A stretch of DNA of 64,000 nucleotides from Saccharibacillus sacchari DSM 19268 (GTDB lineage: Bacteria; Bacillota; Bacilli; Paenibacillales; Paenibacillaceae). Made by a program: the position numbers and the translations under genes. This document shows, piece after piece, positions 34,625 to 44,314 of this stretch. Location of the stretch: positions 5,733,519 to 5,797,518 of the forward strand of contig NZ_KK073875.1 of the NCBI RefSeq assembly GCF_000585395.1. The letters are read 5' to 3'. The notes under the pieces are model-generated. The model was not told where the DNA came from. It searched no databases and saw nothing but the letters and a program-made list of their open reading frames with translations. How positions within the stretch are numbered: position 1 is the first letter of the stretch; each line of letters starts with the position of its first letter.

Positions 34625-36703
34625 ATGACTGACCCGCAACAACGCATTTTGAACGTCAATTACAAGAAACTCGGCCTGGTCGCAGCGATCGCCTTGGTTA
34701 TCTATTTCCTATTCAATTTCACGACGCTGTTCCAAAGCAATATGACGCAGCAGGAGCCTTATTCTTTGATCAGCGAGGAACAAGCCCAAACCATCGCGGC
34801 CGACTTTGCTTCCTCGAAGCTGGCGATCGACGATCCGCTCGGCGACGCTTCCGTCAGCTACCACAGCGATTCGGATCTTTACGGTTATTTGTCCCGCGAG
34901 GGCCTGGTAGCCGAGTACGACGATACATACGCAGACAACTTCCCTTATGAAATGTTCCGCGTCGTCTATCATTATGAAGCAAACGGCGAACCGCGAACGC
35001 TATCCGTCGACGTAGGCGGGCAAAGCGGCAAGGTCGTCGCGTTCAACAGCCTGCCTTCCTCCTACGCCGTGCAGCTGACCGAAGCCGACATTCCGCCGGA
35101 TTCGCTGGAAGATCTGGAACTGCTGCAAGCGGACAAAGAACAGATCGCCCAGCCTCTCATGCAGGAACTCGGACTGGATACGGTCGGGCTGGAACGTATA
35201 TCCACGGACAACGAGAACGGTCTGCGCTACACGTCTTCTTCCTCGAAGATCGGCGAGAGCGCATTGAACGTCAACGTCACTTTCGAAGGCGACGAGGTCG
35301 CTTCGATCCGTTCGAACTTCAGCCCCCCGTCTTCGTACACCGGCTATATCGCCGAACAAACGGGTTGGGCGAACATCATGACCTACGGCGGCTATATGCT
35401 GCTGACGTTCGTGCTCGGCGTACTGGCGATTATTTATGCCTTCGTGCTGAGAAAATATGCTTCGTTCACGCGCGGTATTTTCCTGTCTCTCTTCTATTAT
35501 GTCGTTTCCGTCTTCTCGGTTTGGAACATGCGTCCATTCTTTGAAGGCAGCAGTTATTCCGATATTATCTTCATGGTCACGATCGTGCTGCAGGTCATCA
35601 TGGGCTTCTTCATGGCGGCGTCGCTGTACTTCTGCTTCGTGGCCGGCGACGCCATGTGGCGCAGCCAGGGCAAGAACATGTGGGCGAGACGCGGCGAACC
35701 GCAATACGGACGCCATGTGTGGGAATCGCTCAAAACCGGTTATCTGTGGGCGATCATTTTGCTTGCGGTACAGGCCGTCATCTTCTTTATCCTGGAGCAT
35801 ACGCTCGGCGTCTTCTCGACCACCGACGATTCGCAGTCCACGTACAACATGATGTACCCGTGGCTGTTCCCGATTCTCGCCTGGATGGCCGGGATTTCCG
35901 AGGAAGCCATCTATCGCCTGTTCGGTATCCCGATGGTCAAAAAAATCGTACGCAGCACGATCGCGGCCAGCGTGATCACTTCCCTGATCTGGGCGCTCGG
36001 CCATACGCTGTATCCGATCTACCCGGTCATCACGCGGCCGATCGAGCTGCTGTTCCTGGGCTTGCTGTTCAGCTTTATCTTCCTGCGTTACGGCTACATT
36101 ACGGCGATGTTCGCGCACGTCGTGTTCGACAGCATCCTGATGGGACTCAGCCTGATATTCATGGGCACGCCTACGTATATCGCGGTCGGAATCGTGTCGA
36201 TCGTGATGCCGGCGATCGTCGCGTTTGTCATTTATCTGATGTACGGAAAAGACAAACCGCGGCCAAACGACGGGGGAAGCGGTACGCGCAGCGGGAAGAT
36301 TACGCCAACCGCGTCTCCGGGCTTTTTGGATAAGCCCCAACCGGCAGCAGAAACCCGTCCGATTGAAGAAACTCGCCCTTTTGACGGCGACGACTCGCGC
36401 AGCGACACTCTGCCGCAAGATCGGCGTCCCGCTTCGCAAGAAACCTATACCGAGAAGCAACGGATCGAGAAAGAGCAAGCGGAGCGGGAAAATTCCGTCG
36501 CGCAACCCCCGCCTCCGGCACCCGTCGCTCCCGAGCCCAAGTCGGAGTCGACTCCCGCACCGCCCGTGCAGGATCAGTCCCCGGTCGAGGAACGAACCTC
36601 CGATCCCGACCGTCTTCCGGGAAGCGGCTTGTTCCGCGAATCGAACAATTCGAATCCTCCCGTCTCGGGAGATCGACGCGAAGACGATAAGCCTCGCCAA
36701 TAG
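34625..36703 (+). CDS. CPBP-family intramembrane protease with N-terminal extracytoplasmic domain
   Basis: 692 residues. One N-terminal helix (LGLVAAIALVIYFLFNF) is followed by an extracytoplasmic region of about 220 residues, then about eight helices holding the CPBP/Abi core. The core motifs are EEAIYR (E426, E427, R431), WALGHT (H460) and HVVFD (H498, D502), which together form the glutamic-protease-like site. A 140-residue, Pro/Glu/Arg-rich cytoplasmic tail ends the protein. CPBP proteins process prenylated or signal peptides or membrane proteins; the substrate here is unknown. AAGGAGG precedes the ATG. Confidence 0.88.
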   Translation: MTDPQQRILNVNYKKLGLVAAIALVIYFLFNFTTLFQSNMTQQEPYSLISEEQAQTIAADFASSKLAIDDPLGDASVSYHSDSDLYGYLSREGLVAEYDDTYADNFPYEMFRVVYHYEANGEPRTLSVDVGGQSGKVVAFNSLPSSYAVQLTEADIPPDSLEDLELLQADKEQIAQPLMQELGLDTVGLERISTDNENGLRYTSSSSKIGESALNVNVTFEGDEVASIRSNFSPPSSYTGYIAEQTGWANIMTYGGYMLLTFVLGVLAIIYAFVLRKYASFTRGIFLSLFYYVVSVFSVWNMRPFFEGSSYSDIIFMVTIVLQVIMGFFMAASLYFCFVAGDAMWRSQGKNMWARRGEPQYGRHVWESLKTGYLWAIILLAVQAVIFFILEHTLGVFSTTDDSQSTYNMMYPWLFPILAWMAGISEEAIYRLFGIPMVKKIVRSTIAASVITSLIWALGHTLYPIYPVITRPIELLFLGLLFSFIFLRYGYITAMFAHVVFDSILMGLSLIFMGTPTYIAVGIVSIVMPAIVAFVIYLMYGKDKPRPNDGGSGTRSGKITPTASPGFLDKPQPAAETRPIEETRPFDGDDSRSDTLPQDRRPASQETYTEKQRIEKEQAERENSVAQPPPPAPVAPEPKSESTPAPPVQDQSPVEERTSDPDRLPGSGLFRESNNSNPPVSGDRREDDKPRQ

Positions 36704-36767
36704 ACGATTACGGCGAACAAACATCGGAATCGACTCACGACACGTTAGACTTGAATAAAGAAACACG

Positions 36768-36812
36768 TAAAAAGGATGAAGCCTTGTGTGAACAGGGCTT
36801 CATCCTTTTTGT
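36768..36812. terminator. Bidirectional terminator after the CPBP gene
   Basis: AAAAAGGATGAAGCC and GGCTTCATCCTTTTT pair around TTGTGTGAACAG, 65 nt after the CPBP stop and 55 nt from the convergent membrane-protein gene. Confidence 0.92.
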
Positions 36813-36866
36813 TATTGATTTGGCTAATCTATCGCGCACCCGTATACCGGACCCAATATTTGTTAT

Positions 36867-37322
36867 CTACTCTCCGATCGCTCGGCGCGTTCGCGCTCCG
36901 ATCAGTGTCAGCCAAAACGCGTACACCAGCACATTCCCCGCAAAAGGCAACGTTGCAAGCAAGGGAAGATGCGTCCAAAAACCTACGGCAGCAGCACCGA
37001 TTAGTCCTGCCGCTGTGCAGATCAACGCGTATCCCCTGCGATGCGACACCAATTCTTTAGGCGACGGAAGCCGATATTTTTTTGATGCGATAAACGGCAG
37101 CAGCAGCCCATGCAGAACCAAATGAATAACGATCGCAAGACCGCCGAGAAGCACGACCGCCACGAAAGCCCCAAAACCCGTTTCAAGCGACTCTGTATGA
37201 TACTCAGGCTCTAACCACCGCCAAAAATCCAACACCAGTCCAAACCAACTGAGTATGATGCTGACCGCGACGGAAGCCAGCAGCAGCGGTGTATACGATC
37301 GAGCCGTACCTTCTTTTCGCAA
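36867..37322 (-). CDS. Hypothetical membrane protein (DUF3267-like)
   Basis: 151 residues from a TTG start preceded by GGGGG (7 nt). Four hydrophobic helices are visible. HLVLHGLLLPFIAS in the second-third helix resembles the HExxH-type position of DUF3267/peptidase M50-like proteins, but reads HLVLHG and lacks the glutamate, so catalysis is not supported. Function unknown. It follows the Mrp operon on the same strand after 115 nt. Confidence 0.6.
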   Translation of the reverse strand: MRKEGTARSYTPLLLASVAVSIILSWFGLVLDFWRWLEPEYHTESLETGFGAFVAVVLLGGLAIVIHLVLHGLLLPFIASKKYRLPSPKELVSHRRGYALICTAAGLIGAAAVGFWTHLPLLATLPFAGNVLVYAFWLTLIGARTRRAIGE

Positions 37323-37437
37323 TTCGATTCCCCCTGTCCCTTATCCAATAAACGCTAGAAAAGGATGAAGGTTAGGGTCAATCTCAAACAAAAATCTCGA
37401 CGGTCTGCTGCTCGCTTGTCGTGATTTGAGGCTTGCT

Positions 37438-37836
37438 CTAAGGCTGTTTGGGCGGTTCCGGCTGCTGTACGGATTCCGGCGCTGTTGCTCCTTTTTTCTC
37501 CAATACCTCTTTAAAATCGTCCCGAACGCTGCCTTTCCACAGCTTTACTCCCGAACGATAAGCCGCACGGCCGTTCAGATGTCCCGCTACCGGAGAAGTC
37601 AGGAACACGAATACGATCGCGAGCAGAAGCTTGACATTGATGTCCCCGTCAACGACCCAAAAGTAAAGAAAGGCGCCGACGAGAACGAAAAGCACGCCTA
37701 ACGCCGCGCTTTTGGTGGCGGCATGCGAGCGCAAGTACACGTCCGGCAGGCGGATCAATCCGAAAGCGCTGATCGCGCAAAATACCGCACCGGCCAAAGC
37801 CAATACGATCGCGACCCATTCAACGATCGTCGCCAT
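37438..37836 (-). CDS. mrpG: Na+/H+ antiporter subunit MrpG
   Basis: 132 residues, three membrane helices (VEWVAIVLALAGAVFCAISAFGLIRLPDVYLRSHAATKSAALGVLFVL is the conserved PhaG/MnhG core). A basic C-terminal tail follows. It is the last gene of the Mrp operon and overlaps mrpF by 17 nt. It is part of the large multi-subunit cation/proton antiporter that supports pH and Na homeostasis. Confidence 0.92.
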   Translation of the reverse strand: MATIVEWVAIVLALAGAVFCAISAFGLIRLPDVYLRSHAATKSAALGVLFVLVGAFLYFWVVDGDINVKLLLAIVFVFLTSPVAGHLNGRAAYRSGVKLWKGSVRDDFKEVLEKKGATAPESVQQPEPPKQP

Positions 37837-38104
37837 CTTCGATCACGCTCCCTCTCTCAATGTATCTCGCCATCACCGTCGTACCGATAAACGTCAGAAT
37901 CCCAATGACGAGAATGATCTCCGTCAGCGCCTGCGTGTCGAGCAGCATGCAAAATACCGCGATCATGGCGAGCAGATTGATCCCGATCGTATCCAGCGCC
38001 GCAATCCGGTCGGAGCGGCTCGGTCCAACGATCAGCCGATACGCGCAGCCGAGAACCGCGAGAGCCAAAACGGCGAGCGCGATGCTTAAAAATACGGTGG
38101 TCAT
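37820..38104 (-). CDS. mrpF: Na+/H+ antiporter subunit MrpF
   Basis: 94 residues, three helices. The conserved core is YRLIVGPSRSDRIAALDTIGINLLA, typical of MrpF/PhaF, which is implicated in Na and bile-salt handling. The start overlaps the mrpE stop by 4 nt. Confidence 0.92.
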   Translation of the reverse strand: MTTVFLSIALAVLALAVLGCAYRLIVGPSRSDRIAALDTIGINLLAMIAVFCMLLDTQALTEIILVIGILTFIGTTVMARYIERGSVIEDGDDR

Positions 38105-38580
38105 GAACGGGTCACCTCCATAATCGCTTTTTCGAACGTTGCGCGAATCTTATCGGACATTTCGCCGACATCGGAAATATCGAGCGCATGGATGTACAAT
38201 GTCCGATTATCGTCCGATACTTCGAGCGTCAATGTTCCCGGCGTCAGACAGATCAGACAAGACAAAATGGTCACTTCCCAATCCGAGCTTAACTCCGTCC
38301 GGTATTCGAAGATGCCCGGATGCATATCCAGCTTAGGCCGCAAAATATGACCCATGACCTCAAAGCTGGAAACCAACAGTTCGCGAAGCAGCAGTATGAC
38401 CAGTTTAAGCACAGCCCATACCTTCGTCATGTAAAAAGGTTCCGGACGGAACTTGCGCACGACATACAGCACCCCGATTCCCAACACATAGCCGACAATA
38501 AAACCGGAGGCCGACCAATTGCCGTTCAGCGCCATCCACACCAATGCGATCATGAGGTTCAGCAAAATTTGAAAAGGCAT
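38101..38580 (-). CDS. mrpE: Na+/H+ antiporter subunit MrpE
   Basis: 159 residues. Two or three N-terminal helices and a C-terminal soluble part with LICLTPGTLTLEVSDDNRTLYIHALD, the MrpE/PhaE hallmark. Translationally coupled to mrpF; 6 nt after mrpD. Confidence 0.92.
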   Translation of the reverse strand: MPFQILLNLMIALVWMALNGNWSASGFIVGYVLGIGVLYVVRKFRPEPFYMTKVWAVLKLVILLLRELLVSSFEVMGHILRPKLDMHPGIFEYRTELSSDWEVTILSCLICLTPGTLTLEVSDDNRTLYIHALDISDVGEMSDKIRATFEKAIMEVTRS

Positions 38581-38586
38581 CTTGAT

Positions 38587-40125
38587 CTACTCTCCTTTCA
38601 GCACGGCTTCAATGTAAAAAATCGGATTCGCCAACGTTTCGCCCGCTTGAGAAGCGAAGCCGTAGACGCTGTTGCTTGCCAGGCCGATGCCGATCACGAA
38701 TGCCAGCAGCAATACAGCCGAGACGTTCGCCAACCCGGCATCGAAAGTCCTTTTCTTCTTGATCTCTTTGCTTATTTTTTTACTTTTTCGCCCCTGAATC
38801 GCTTCGGCTTCCTGCTGAACTTCCGGTTCCGTTCCCCAGAAGGCTTCCCGGAAAATCTTCACTAACGAGTACAGCGTCAGCAAACTGGAAGCCAGAGCGA
38901 CCAGAGACAGCGCCAGCATTCCTTCTTCGAGGCCGCCGCGCACGATCAACACCTTGCCTGCAAAGCCGCTCAGCGGCGGAATGCCAGTCAGGGCCAGCGC
39001 CAAAATAAAGAACATCCAGCCGAGACCGGGACGGCGACGCATCAATCCGCCCATGCCGTCGAGCCGATCCGTTTTGGCGGCCGCGATCAGCATGCCACCC
39101 AAGACGAACATCAAGCCTTTGGATAAAATATCGTGCAGCATATAAAATACAACGCCGTCCAGCGCATCTCGGGTCGACACGGATAAGCCGAAAGCCACAA
39201 AGCCTACGCCGATCAGCACATTGTAGTTCAAAATACGAGGAATATCGCGATAGGCAACCGCACCGATTCCGCCCAAAATCATCGTCGCCGCAGCCATGCC
39301 CGCGATCCAGCCGTGCGTGAACGAAGGATCACCGGAGAAAATCAGCGTAAACGTGCGGACGATCGCGTATAAACCGACTTTGGTCAGCAGCGCCCCGAAC
39401 AAGGCGCGTACCGCGAACGGCGGCGCTCCGTAAGCCCCCGGCAGCCAGAAGAACAGAAACAGGCCGGCCTTGAGCGAAAAGACGATCAGGAACAGGACGG
39501 CGATCACATTCAATACGCCGCCTTGTCCCGCTTCCGTGATCCGCTGCGACAAATGCGCCATGTTTAGCGTACCGACGGCGGCGTACAGATACGCGACCGA
39601 AGCGACGAACAGCGTGGACGACAAAATATTGACGAGCAAGTACTTCGGCGCTTCGCGAAGCTGTTTTTTGTCTCCGCCCAAAGTAATCAGCGCATAAGAC
39701 GAAATCAGCATGACTTCGAAAAATACGAACAGGTTAAAGATATCTCCGGTCATGAACGAACCGTACACCCCGACGAGCAGGAAATGGAAGAACGTATAGT
39801 AATAATGCTCCTCCCTTTCGCGTCCGATGCTCGCAAACGAATAGATCAGCACCGCGAGCCCCGTGATCGAAACTGCCAGAACAAGCAGAGCCGCAAACAT
39901 ATCGGCCACGAATACGATGCCGTAAGGCGGCGACCAGCCGCCGAATTGCAGCGTCTGAATGCCTTCCGACCGGACCCGAAGCACGATCATGCCCGCAATC
40001 AGAACGTTGGCGATTCCCCCGATCAAGCCAATAACACGCTGCAGCTCGACTTTTTTACGGAAAAACATTAAAAATACCGCGATGACCATAGGCAAAAGAA
40101 CCGGCAGCACAAGCAAATTATTCAA
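38587..40125 (-). CDS. mrpD: Na+/H+ antiporter subunit MrpD
   Basis: 512 residues from a TTG start that overlaps the mrpC stop (TTGA). About fourteen helices with the proton-pumping-family core related to complex I NuoM: FFEVMLISSYALITLGGDK (with the essential glutamate), LFFWLPGAYGAPPFAVRALFGALLTKVGLYA, and HDILSKGLMFVLGG. It is one of the two ion-translocating subunits of the Mrp complex. Confidence 0.95.
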   Translation of the reverse strand: MNNLLVLPVLLPMVIAVFLMFFRKKVELQRVIGLIGGIANVLIAGMIVLRVRSEGIQTLQFGGWSPPYGIVFVADMFAALLVLAVSITGLAVLIYSFASIGREREEHYYYTFFHFLLVGVYGSFMTGDIFNLFVFFEVMLISSYALITLGGDKKQLREAPKYLLVNILSSTLFVASVAYLYAAVGTLNMAHLSQRITEAGQGGVLNVIAVLFLIVFSLKAGLFLFFWLPGAYGAPPFAVRALFGALLTKVGLYAIVRTFTLIFSGDPSFTHGWIAGMAAATMILGGIGAVAYRDIPRILNYNVLIGVGFVAFGLSVSTRDALDGVVFYMLHDILSKGLMFVLGGMLIAAAKTDRLDGMGGLMRRRPGLGWMFFILALALTGIPPLSGFAGKVLIVRGGLEEGMLALSLVALASSLLTLYSLVKIFREAFWGTEPEVQQEAEAIQGRKSKKISKEIKKKRTFDAGLANVSAVLLLAFVIGIGLASNSVYGFASQAGETLANPIFYIEAVLKGE

Positions 40126-40469
40126 GAGTCCGCCTCCTTGCCTTCAGCGTCCACACCGTCGATGTCATCCGTTCCTCTTGTCTGGTAAGCCCGGTAAGCG
40201 AGAACGAAAAACAACGCGGTCACGCCGAAACTAATCACGATCGACGTCAAAATCAAGGCTTGCGGCAGGGGATCGACATACGACTCGCTTCCGCTGCCGA
40301 GAATTGGCGCCGCACCGCGCTTCAGACCGGCCATTGTCAGCAAGAGCAGATGGACACCGTGCGTCAAGAGCGAGGTGCCCAAGATAACGCGCAGTAAGCT
40401 TTTGGTCAAAATCAGGTAGACGCCGATCATGAATAAAGCACCGATGGCTACCGCCATGATCCATTCCAT
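40122..40469 (-). CDS. mrpC: Na+/H+ antiporter subunit MrpC
   Basis: 115 residues, three helices, similar to NuoK: LILTKSLLRVILGTSLLTHGVHLLLL, PLPQALILTSIVISFGVTALFFVLAYRAY. It lies 1 nt after the MrpA-MrpB gene and overlaps mrpD. Confidence 0.93.
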   Translation of the reverse strand: MEWIMAVAIGALFMIGVYLILTKSLLRVILGTSLLTHGVHLLLLTMAGLKRGAAPILGSGSESYVDPLPQALILTSIVISFGVTALFFVLAYRAYQTRGTDDIDGVDAEGKEADS

Positions 40470-40470
40470 C

Positions 40471-43335
40471 TCAGTCCTCCCCCTTTATCGTGAAAATAAT
40501 ATTCATGACGACGCCGACGACAGCCAAGTATACGCCGAGGTCGAACAGCACCGCCGTAGCCAGCTCCGTATCGCCCAGAATCGGCAGTTCGAAATGGCCG
40601 AAAGCATGGCTGAGAAACGGAGCGCCGAACACGAACGAACCGGCTGCCGTTAAAATCGCGATACTCAAACCGACGGCCGTCAGGATTCGATAATCGATGC
40701 GAATGACGCGGCGAACCGTATCCATGCCGAACGAGACTGCCAGCAAAATCAATGCCGCCGCCGTCATGAGCGCCGCGATGAATCCTCCGCCCGGATTGTT
40801 GTGCCCGGCGAAGAACAGATAGAGCGAAAATGAAATGATGATCAGCACGATTACCCGCGACATGGTGCGCAAAATAACATCGTTGGAACGAAGCGGGAAG
40901 CTTGCGTGCAGCTGTGAAGCTGTCTTTGTCGACTTTGCGCGTTGTTCCGGAGTCGTGCGAACGCCTAGCTTGATCAATCCGTAAATACCGAGCGAAGCGA
41001 TGCCCAGCACCATGATCTCGAACAATGTATCAAAGCCCCGGAAATCCACAAGAATGACGTTAACGACGTTTTTGCCGCCTGCCGATTCGTAGCTTTCGTT
41101 CAAGAAGTAATTCGAGATCGGTTCGAACGGGCTGCTGCCCATCGAGGCCAATGCGACAAGCGTCACGGTAATCCCGACGCCTGCGGCCACGAGCAGATTG
41201 GTCCATTTGAAAACCGGCTTCTCCTTTTCGCGTTTCAGCTTCGGCAGGAACTTGAAGCAGAGCAGGAACAAAATAACGGATACCGTCTCCACGATCATCT
41301 GCGTCAATGCAAGATCCGGCGCACGGAAGATCAGGAACAAGGCCGTCACCATGTATCCGGCCGCGCCGGTGAACAAAATAGCGTTGACGCGCGATTTCGC
41401 AAACGGAACGGCCGCAGACGCGCCCAACATGACAACTACCAGCGCAACTTCATAGAACGTAATCGGCGCGTAGTTTTCCATCCCCAGCGAAATATCCGGC
41501 GAGAAAACCAATGTTCCGCCGACCGCTAAGATCAAGAACAAGAAAATGTAAATCAGATAACGGCGTACCGAGCCTGTCATGTATAGATCGGTGAAACGTC
41601 GACCGCCGTTTTCCAGCAAGTTCAGCAGACCGTTATACAGCCGATTCAGCGTGTCCCGACCGCTCCATTCGCGATCCAGCATCTTCAATCGGCCATACGT
41701 CATATACAGTGCCGAACCGAGCAGGACAACTCCGATCGTCATCCATAATTCCGTCGTCCAACCATGCCAGAAATGAATAGATACATGCGTATCCGCCGGG
41801 CTCAAGACACCTCCGCGAACAGCCGCGACAGCCGGATCGATCAAAGTACGGCCCAGCGCGTTCGGAATGAAGGCGAATGCGACAGCCAAAGAAACGAGCA
41901 GTACGGGCGAAGCCAGCAATCCCGCCGAAGCTTCGTGCGGAAGCTTGTCGAGCTTGTTGTTCGGGGCTTTGCCCCCGAACGTCTTGAACACTAAAATCAT
42001 GCTGTAGACGAACGTGAATACGCTGGCGATCCAGGCCATAATCGGAAGCGCCAGCATCCATGACCCGATATTCGCCGCGTCGAATTCCCGAATATTCACC
42101 ATCGCGGTAAAGAACATTTCTTTGCTCAAAAATCCGCTGAACGGAGGCAGACCGGCCATTGAGAACGAACCGATCAATGCGATCGCGAACGTGACGGGCA
42201 TCAGCTTGATCAAGCCGCCCAATCTGCGAAGATCGCGAGTGCCCGTTTCATGGTCGACGATGCCGACGACCATGAACAACGAGCCTTTGAATACGGCGTG
42301 GTTGATCAAATGGAATACCGCCGCCGTTGTTGCGAGTCCGAATAATGCGGTCCGTGCCGGATCGTCGAAGAATGCGGCGGCCGAACCGACGCCGAGCAAG
42401 CTCATGATCAGACCGAGCTGGCTGATCGTGGAATAAGCGAGCAGTGCTTTGAGATCCGTTTGACGGATCGCTTTGAACGACCCGTACAGCAGCGTAACCA
42501 ATCCGACGAGCGATACGGTCCAGAACCACGCGGAGTCGCCGGCGAACACCGGGCTCATCCGAGCAACCAGGTACAATCCGGCCTTGACCATCGTAGCCGA
42601 ATGCAGATAGGCGCTGACGGGCGTCGGCGCTTCCATCGCGTCGGGCAGCCAGATATGGAACGGGAACTGGGCCGATTTGGTGAACGCGCCGAGCAGAACC
42701 AAGATCATCGCCGGCAGGAACAGCGAATGCTCGGGCAGCGAAGCGGCCTGCGCCGCGATTTCCCGGATGCTGTACGTGCCGGTCATCAGATACAGCAGAT
42801 TGAAACCCGCGAACATCGCAAGGCCGCCGAACACCGTAATGAGCATCGATTTCAAAGCGCCGTAGCGGGAACGCTCCCGGCGGTACCAGAACGCGATCAA
42901 CAGGAACGACGCGATACTCGTCAGTTCCCAGAACGCATACAGCACCATCAGGTTGTCGGAAAGCACGACGCCCAGCATCGAACCCATGAACATCAATAGA
43001 TAGACATAGAAATGACGGATGGATTCCGAATTTTTGCCCATGTAAAACATCGAATACCACACGACGAGCGTACCGATCCCCGTGATCAGCAGGGCGAACA
43101 GCAAACTCCAGCCATCCAGCACGAGCGAAAGATCAATGCCGAGATTCGGCATCCACGGCATAGTCACAAATAGACGTTCTCCAGCCGCGGATTGCGGAAT
43201 GCGACTCAAGAAGTAAACGAACAAAGCCGCAGGCACGGGCAGTACTGCCCAACCGGGGTGAATACGTGGCAGTACGCGCATAAGCGGAATCAACGCCGCC
43301 CACAGAAACGGAATCAGAATAGCGATATGCAGCAC
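40471..43335 (-). CDS. mrpA: Na+/H+ antiporter subunit MrpA fused to MrpB
   Basis: 954 residues from a GTG start (GGAGG 11 nt upstream). Residues 1-800 are MrpA: about twenty helices, with NuoL-like ion-channel motifs such as FWELTSIASFLLIAFWY, FPFHIWLPDAMEAPTPVSAYLHSATMVKAG and NHAVFKGSLFMVVG. The last 130 residues are a complete MrpB domain (VIVLIIISFSLYLFFAGHNNPGGGFIAALM, then GAPFLSHAFGHFELPILGDTELATAVLFDLGVYL). In Bacillus these are separate genes, so this is a single-gene fusion. First core gene of the antiporter operon. Confidence 0.95.
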   Translation of the reverse strand: MLHIAILIPFLWAALIPLMRVLPRIHPGWAVLPVPAALFVYFLSRIPQSAAGERLFVTMPWMPNLGIDLSLVLDGWSLLFALLITGIGTLVVWYSMFYMGKNSESIRHFYVYLLMFMGSMLGVVLSDNLMVLYAFWELTSIASFLLIAFWYRRERSRYGALKSMLITVFGGLAMFAGFNLLYLMTGTYSIREIAAQAASLPEHSLFLPAMILVLLGAFTKSAQFPFHIWLPDAMEAPTPVSAYLHSATMVKAGLYLVARMSPVFAGDSAWFWTVSLVGLVTLLYGSFKAIRQTDLKALLAYSTISQLGLIMSLLGVGSAAAFFDDPARTALFGLATTAAVFHLINHAVFKGSLFMVVGIVDHETGTRDLRRLGGLIKLMPVTFAIALIGSFSMAGLPPFSGFLSKEMFFTAMVNIREFDAANIGSWMLALPIMAWIASVFTFVYSMILVFKTFGGKAPNNKLDKLPHEASAGLLASPVLLVSLAVAFAFIPNALGRTLIDPAVAAVRGGVLSPADTHVSIHFWHGWTTELWMTIGVVLLGSALYMTYGRLKMLDREWSGRDTLNRLYNGLLNLLENGGRRFTDLYMTGSVRRYLIYIFLFLILAVGGTLVFSPDISLGMENYAPITFYEVALVVVMLGASAAVPFAKSRVNAILFTGAAGYMVTALFLIFRAPDLALTQMIVETVSVILFLLCFKFLPKLKREKEKPVFKWTNLLVAAGVGITVTLVALASMGSSPFEPISNYFLNESYESAGGKNVVNVILVDFRGFDTLFEIMVLGIASLGIYGLIKLGVRTTPEQRAKSTKTASQLHASFPLRSNDVILRTMSRVIVLIIISFSLYLFFAGHNNPGGGFIAALMTAAALILLAVSFGMDTVRRVIRIDYRILTAVGLSIAILTAAGSFVFGAPFLSHAFGHFELPILGDTELATAVLFDLGVYLAVVGVVMNIIFTIKGED

Positions 43336-43369
43336 GTGTAAGCGTTCCTCCTTTCCAATCCAGAACCCA

Positions 43370-44023
43370 TCATTTTTTGATCCATTCTCCTTGTACGATT
43401 TTCAAATATTCGGCCTGTCCGTTTTTGACGATCTTGAACAGGCCGCTATCGAAGTCGGTGTCCAACTCCCGGAAAAATACGCCTTTGATCGCATCGTCGT
43501 CATGAATGTCGTCTTCCTCATAGCCTCCGGCAAGCACGTACCGCCCGTTTTCACGCACAAGCGAAGCCGCAAAGCCTTTTTCATGCGTTTCTTCAAGCAG
43601 TTCCGGATAGCGCTGAACCGCCACGATATGCAAATCGATCGCGCCTATTCGGTCCAGCAGATCATCCACGAAATCGCCGTGCGTAATCTCATGCCAGAAC
43701 GACTGGCTTGCACGACCGATAATGATCTGGGTTACGCCTGCTTCTTTTGCCGCATCGGCGATGACGTCAGCCGTTTTTTGCCCGCTGCCGCATTTTCGAA
43801 CGAGAAAGTCGCCGCCGGATTCTTCGGTTTGCTTGCGCCAACCCGATAAGTATTTTTCTTTTTCGGAACTGTACGTTTCCTGGCGCGCAGGTTCGACTGT
43901 CATGACTCTCAGCGGCGCGCCGAGCAGCGACGCCAATCGACTTCCCCGCTGAATCAGCCGCTGGCCGTGCGGGCCGTAATGCACGCAGACCAAAATGCTT
44001 TCCTGATGTCTCTCTTTTTCCAA
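43370..44023 (-). CDS. KdpD-type universal stress domain protein
   Basis: 217 residues. The N-terminal 125 residues resemble the Usp domain of KdpD sensor kinases (ILVCVHYGPHGQRLIQRGSRLASLLGAPLRVMTVE, then TQIIIGRASQSFWHEI). The C-terminal 80 residues are acidic (GGYEEDDIHDDDAI) with a small beta-rich end and match nothing I know. No kinase domain is present. It lies 34 nt upstream of mrpA on the same strand, so it is likely the first gene of the Mrp operon and may link nucleotide or K status to antiporter expression; this is inference. Confidence 0.75.
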   Translation of the reverse strand: MEKERHQESILVCVHYGPHGQRLIQRGSRLASLLGAPLRVMTVEPARQETYSSEKEKYLSGWRKQTEESGGDFLVRKCGSGQKTADVIADAAKEAGVTQIIIGRASQSFWHEITHGDFVDDLLDRIGAIDLHIVAVQRYPELLEETHEKGFAASLVRENGRYVLAGGYEEDDIHDDDAIKGVFFRELDTDFDSGLFKIVKNGQAEYLKIVQGEWIKK

Positions 44024-44120
44024 TCCCGATCCCTCCGTTTATCTAAAAGTAAGCATGAAAAATGCGGAATTCACGTTCAGCATCAAGCCGAACACGATTT
44101 GAACTCCGCAGTCAAACCCT

Positions 44121-44158
44121 TAAAAAAACACAGAAAGAGCCCGCTGTTGGCAGGCTCC
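44121..44158 (-). terminator. Probable uvrC terminator
   Basis: On the minus strand GAGCCTGC and GCGGGCTC pair (one mismatch) around CAACA. The T run (TTTTTTT at 44122-44128) comes only after an 8-nt spacer. It is 157 nt downstream of the uvrC stop. The remaining sequence of 44024-44314 has no gene. Confidence 0.5.
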
Positions 44159-44314
44159 TCCGGGTAAATCGTATACAGTTATGCCCTATTATATCGGGAG
44201 CATTCAAGAAAGTAAAGGCCACAATATACCGAAAAACTGCGTTCAATCCGCTTCTTTTCAGTGCGCATGAACGGTAAATAATGAGTCTTGCTCGATTTTC
44301 CGAAAATCAATTTG

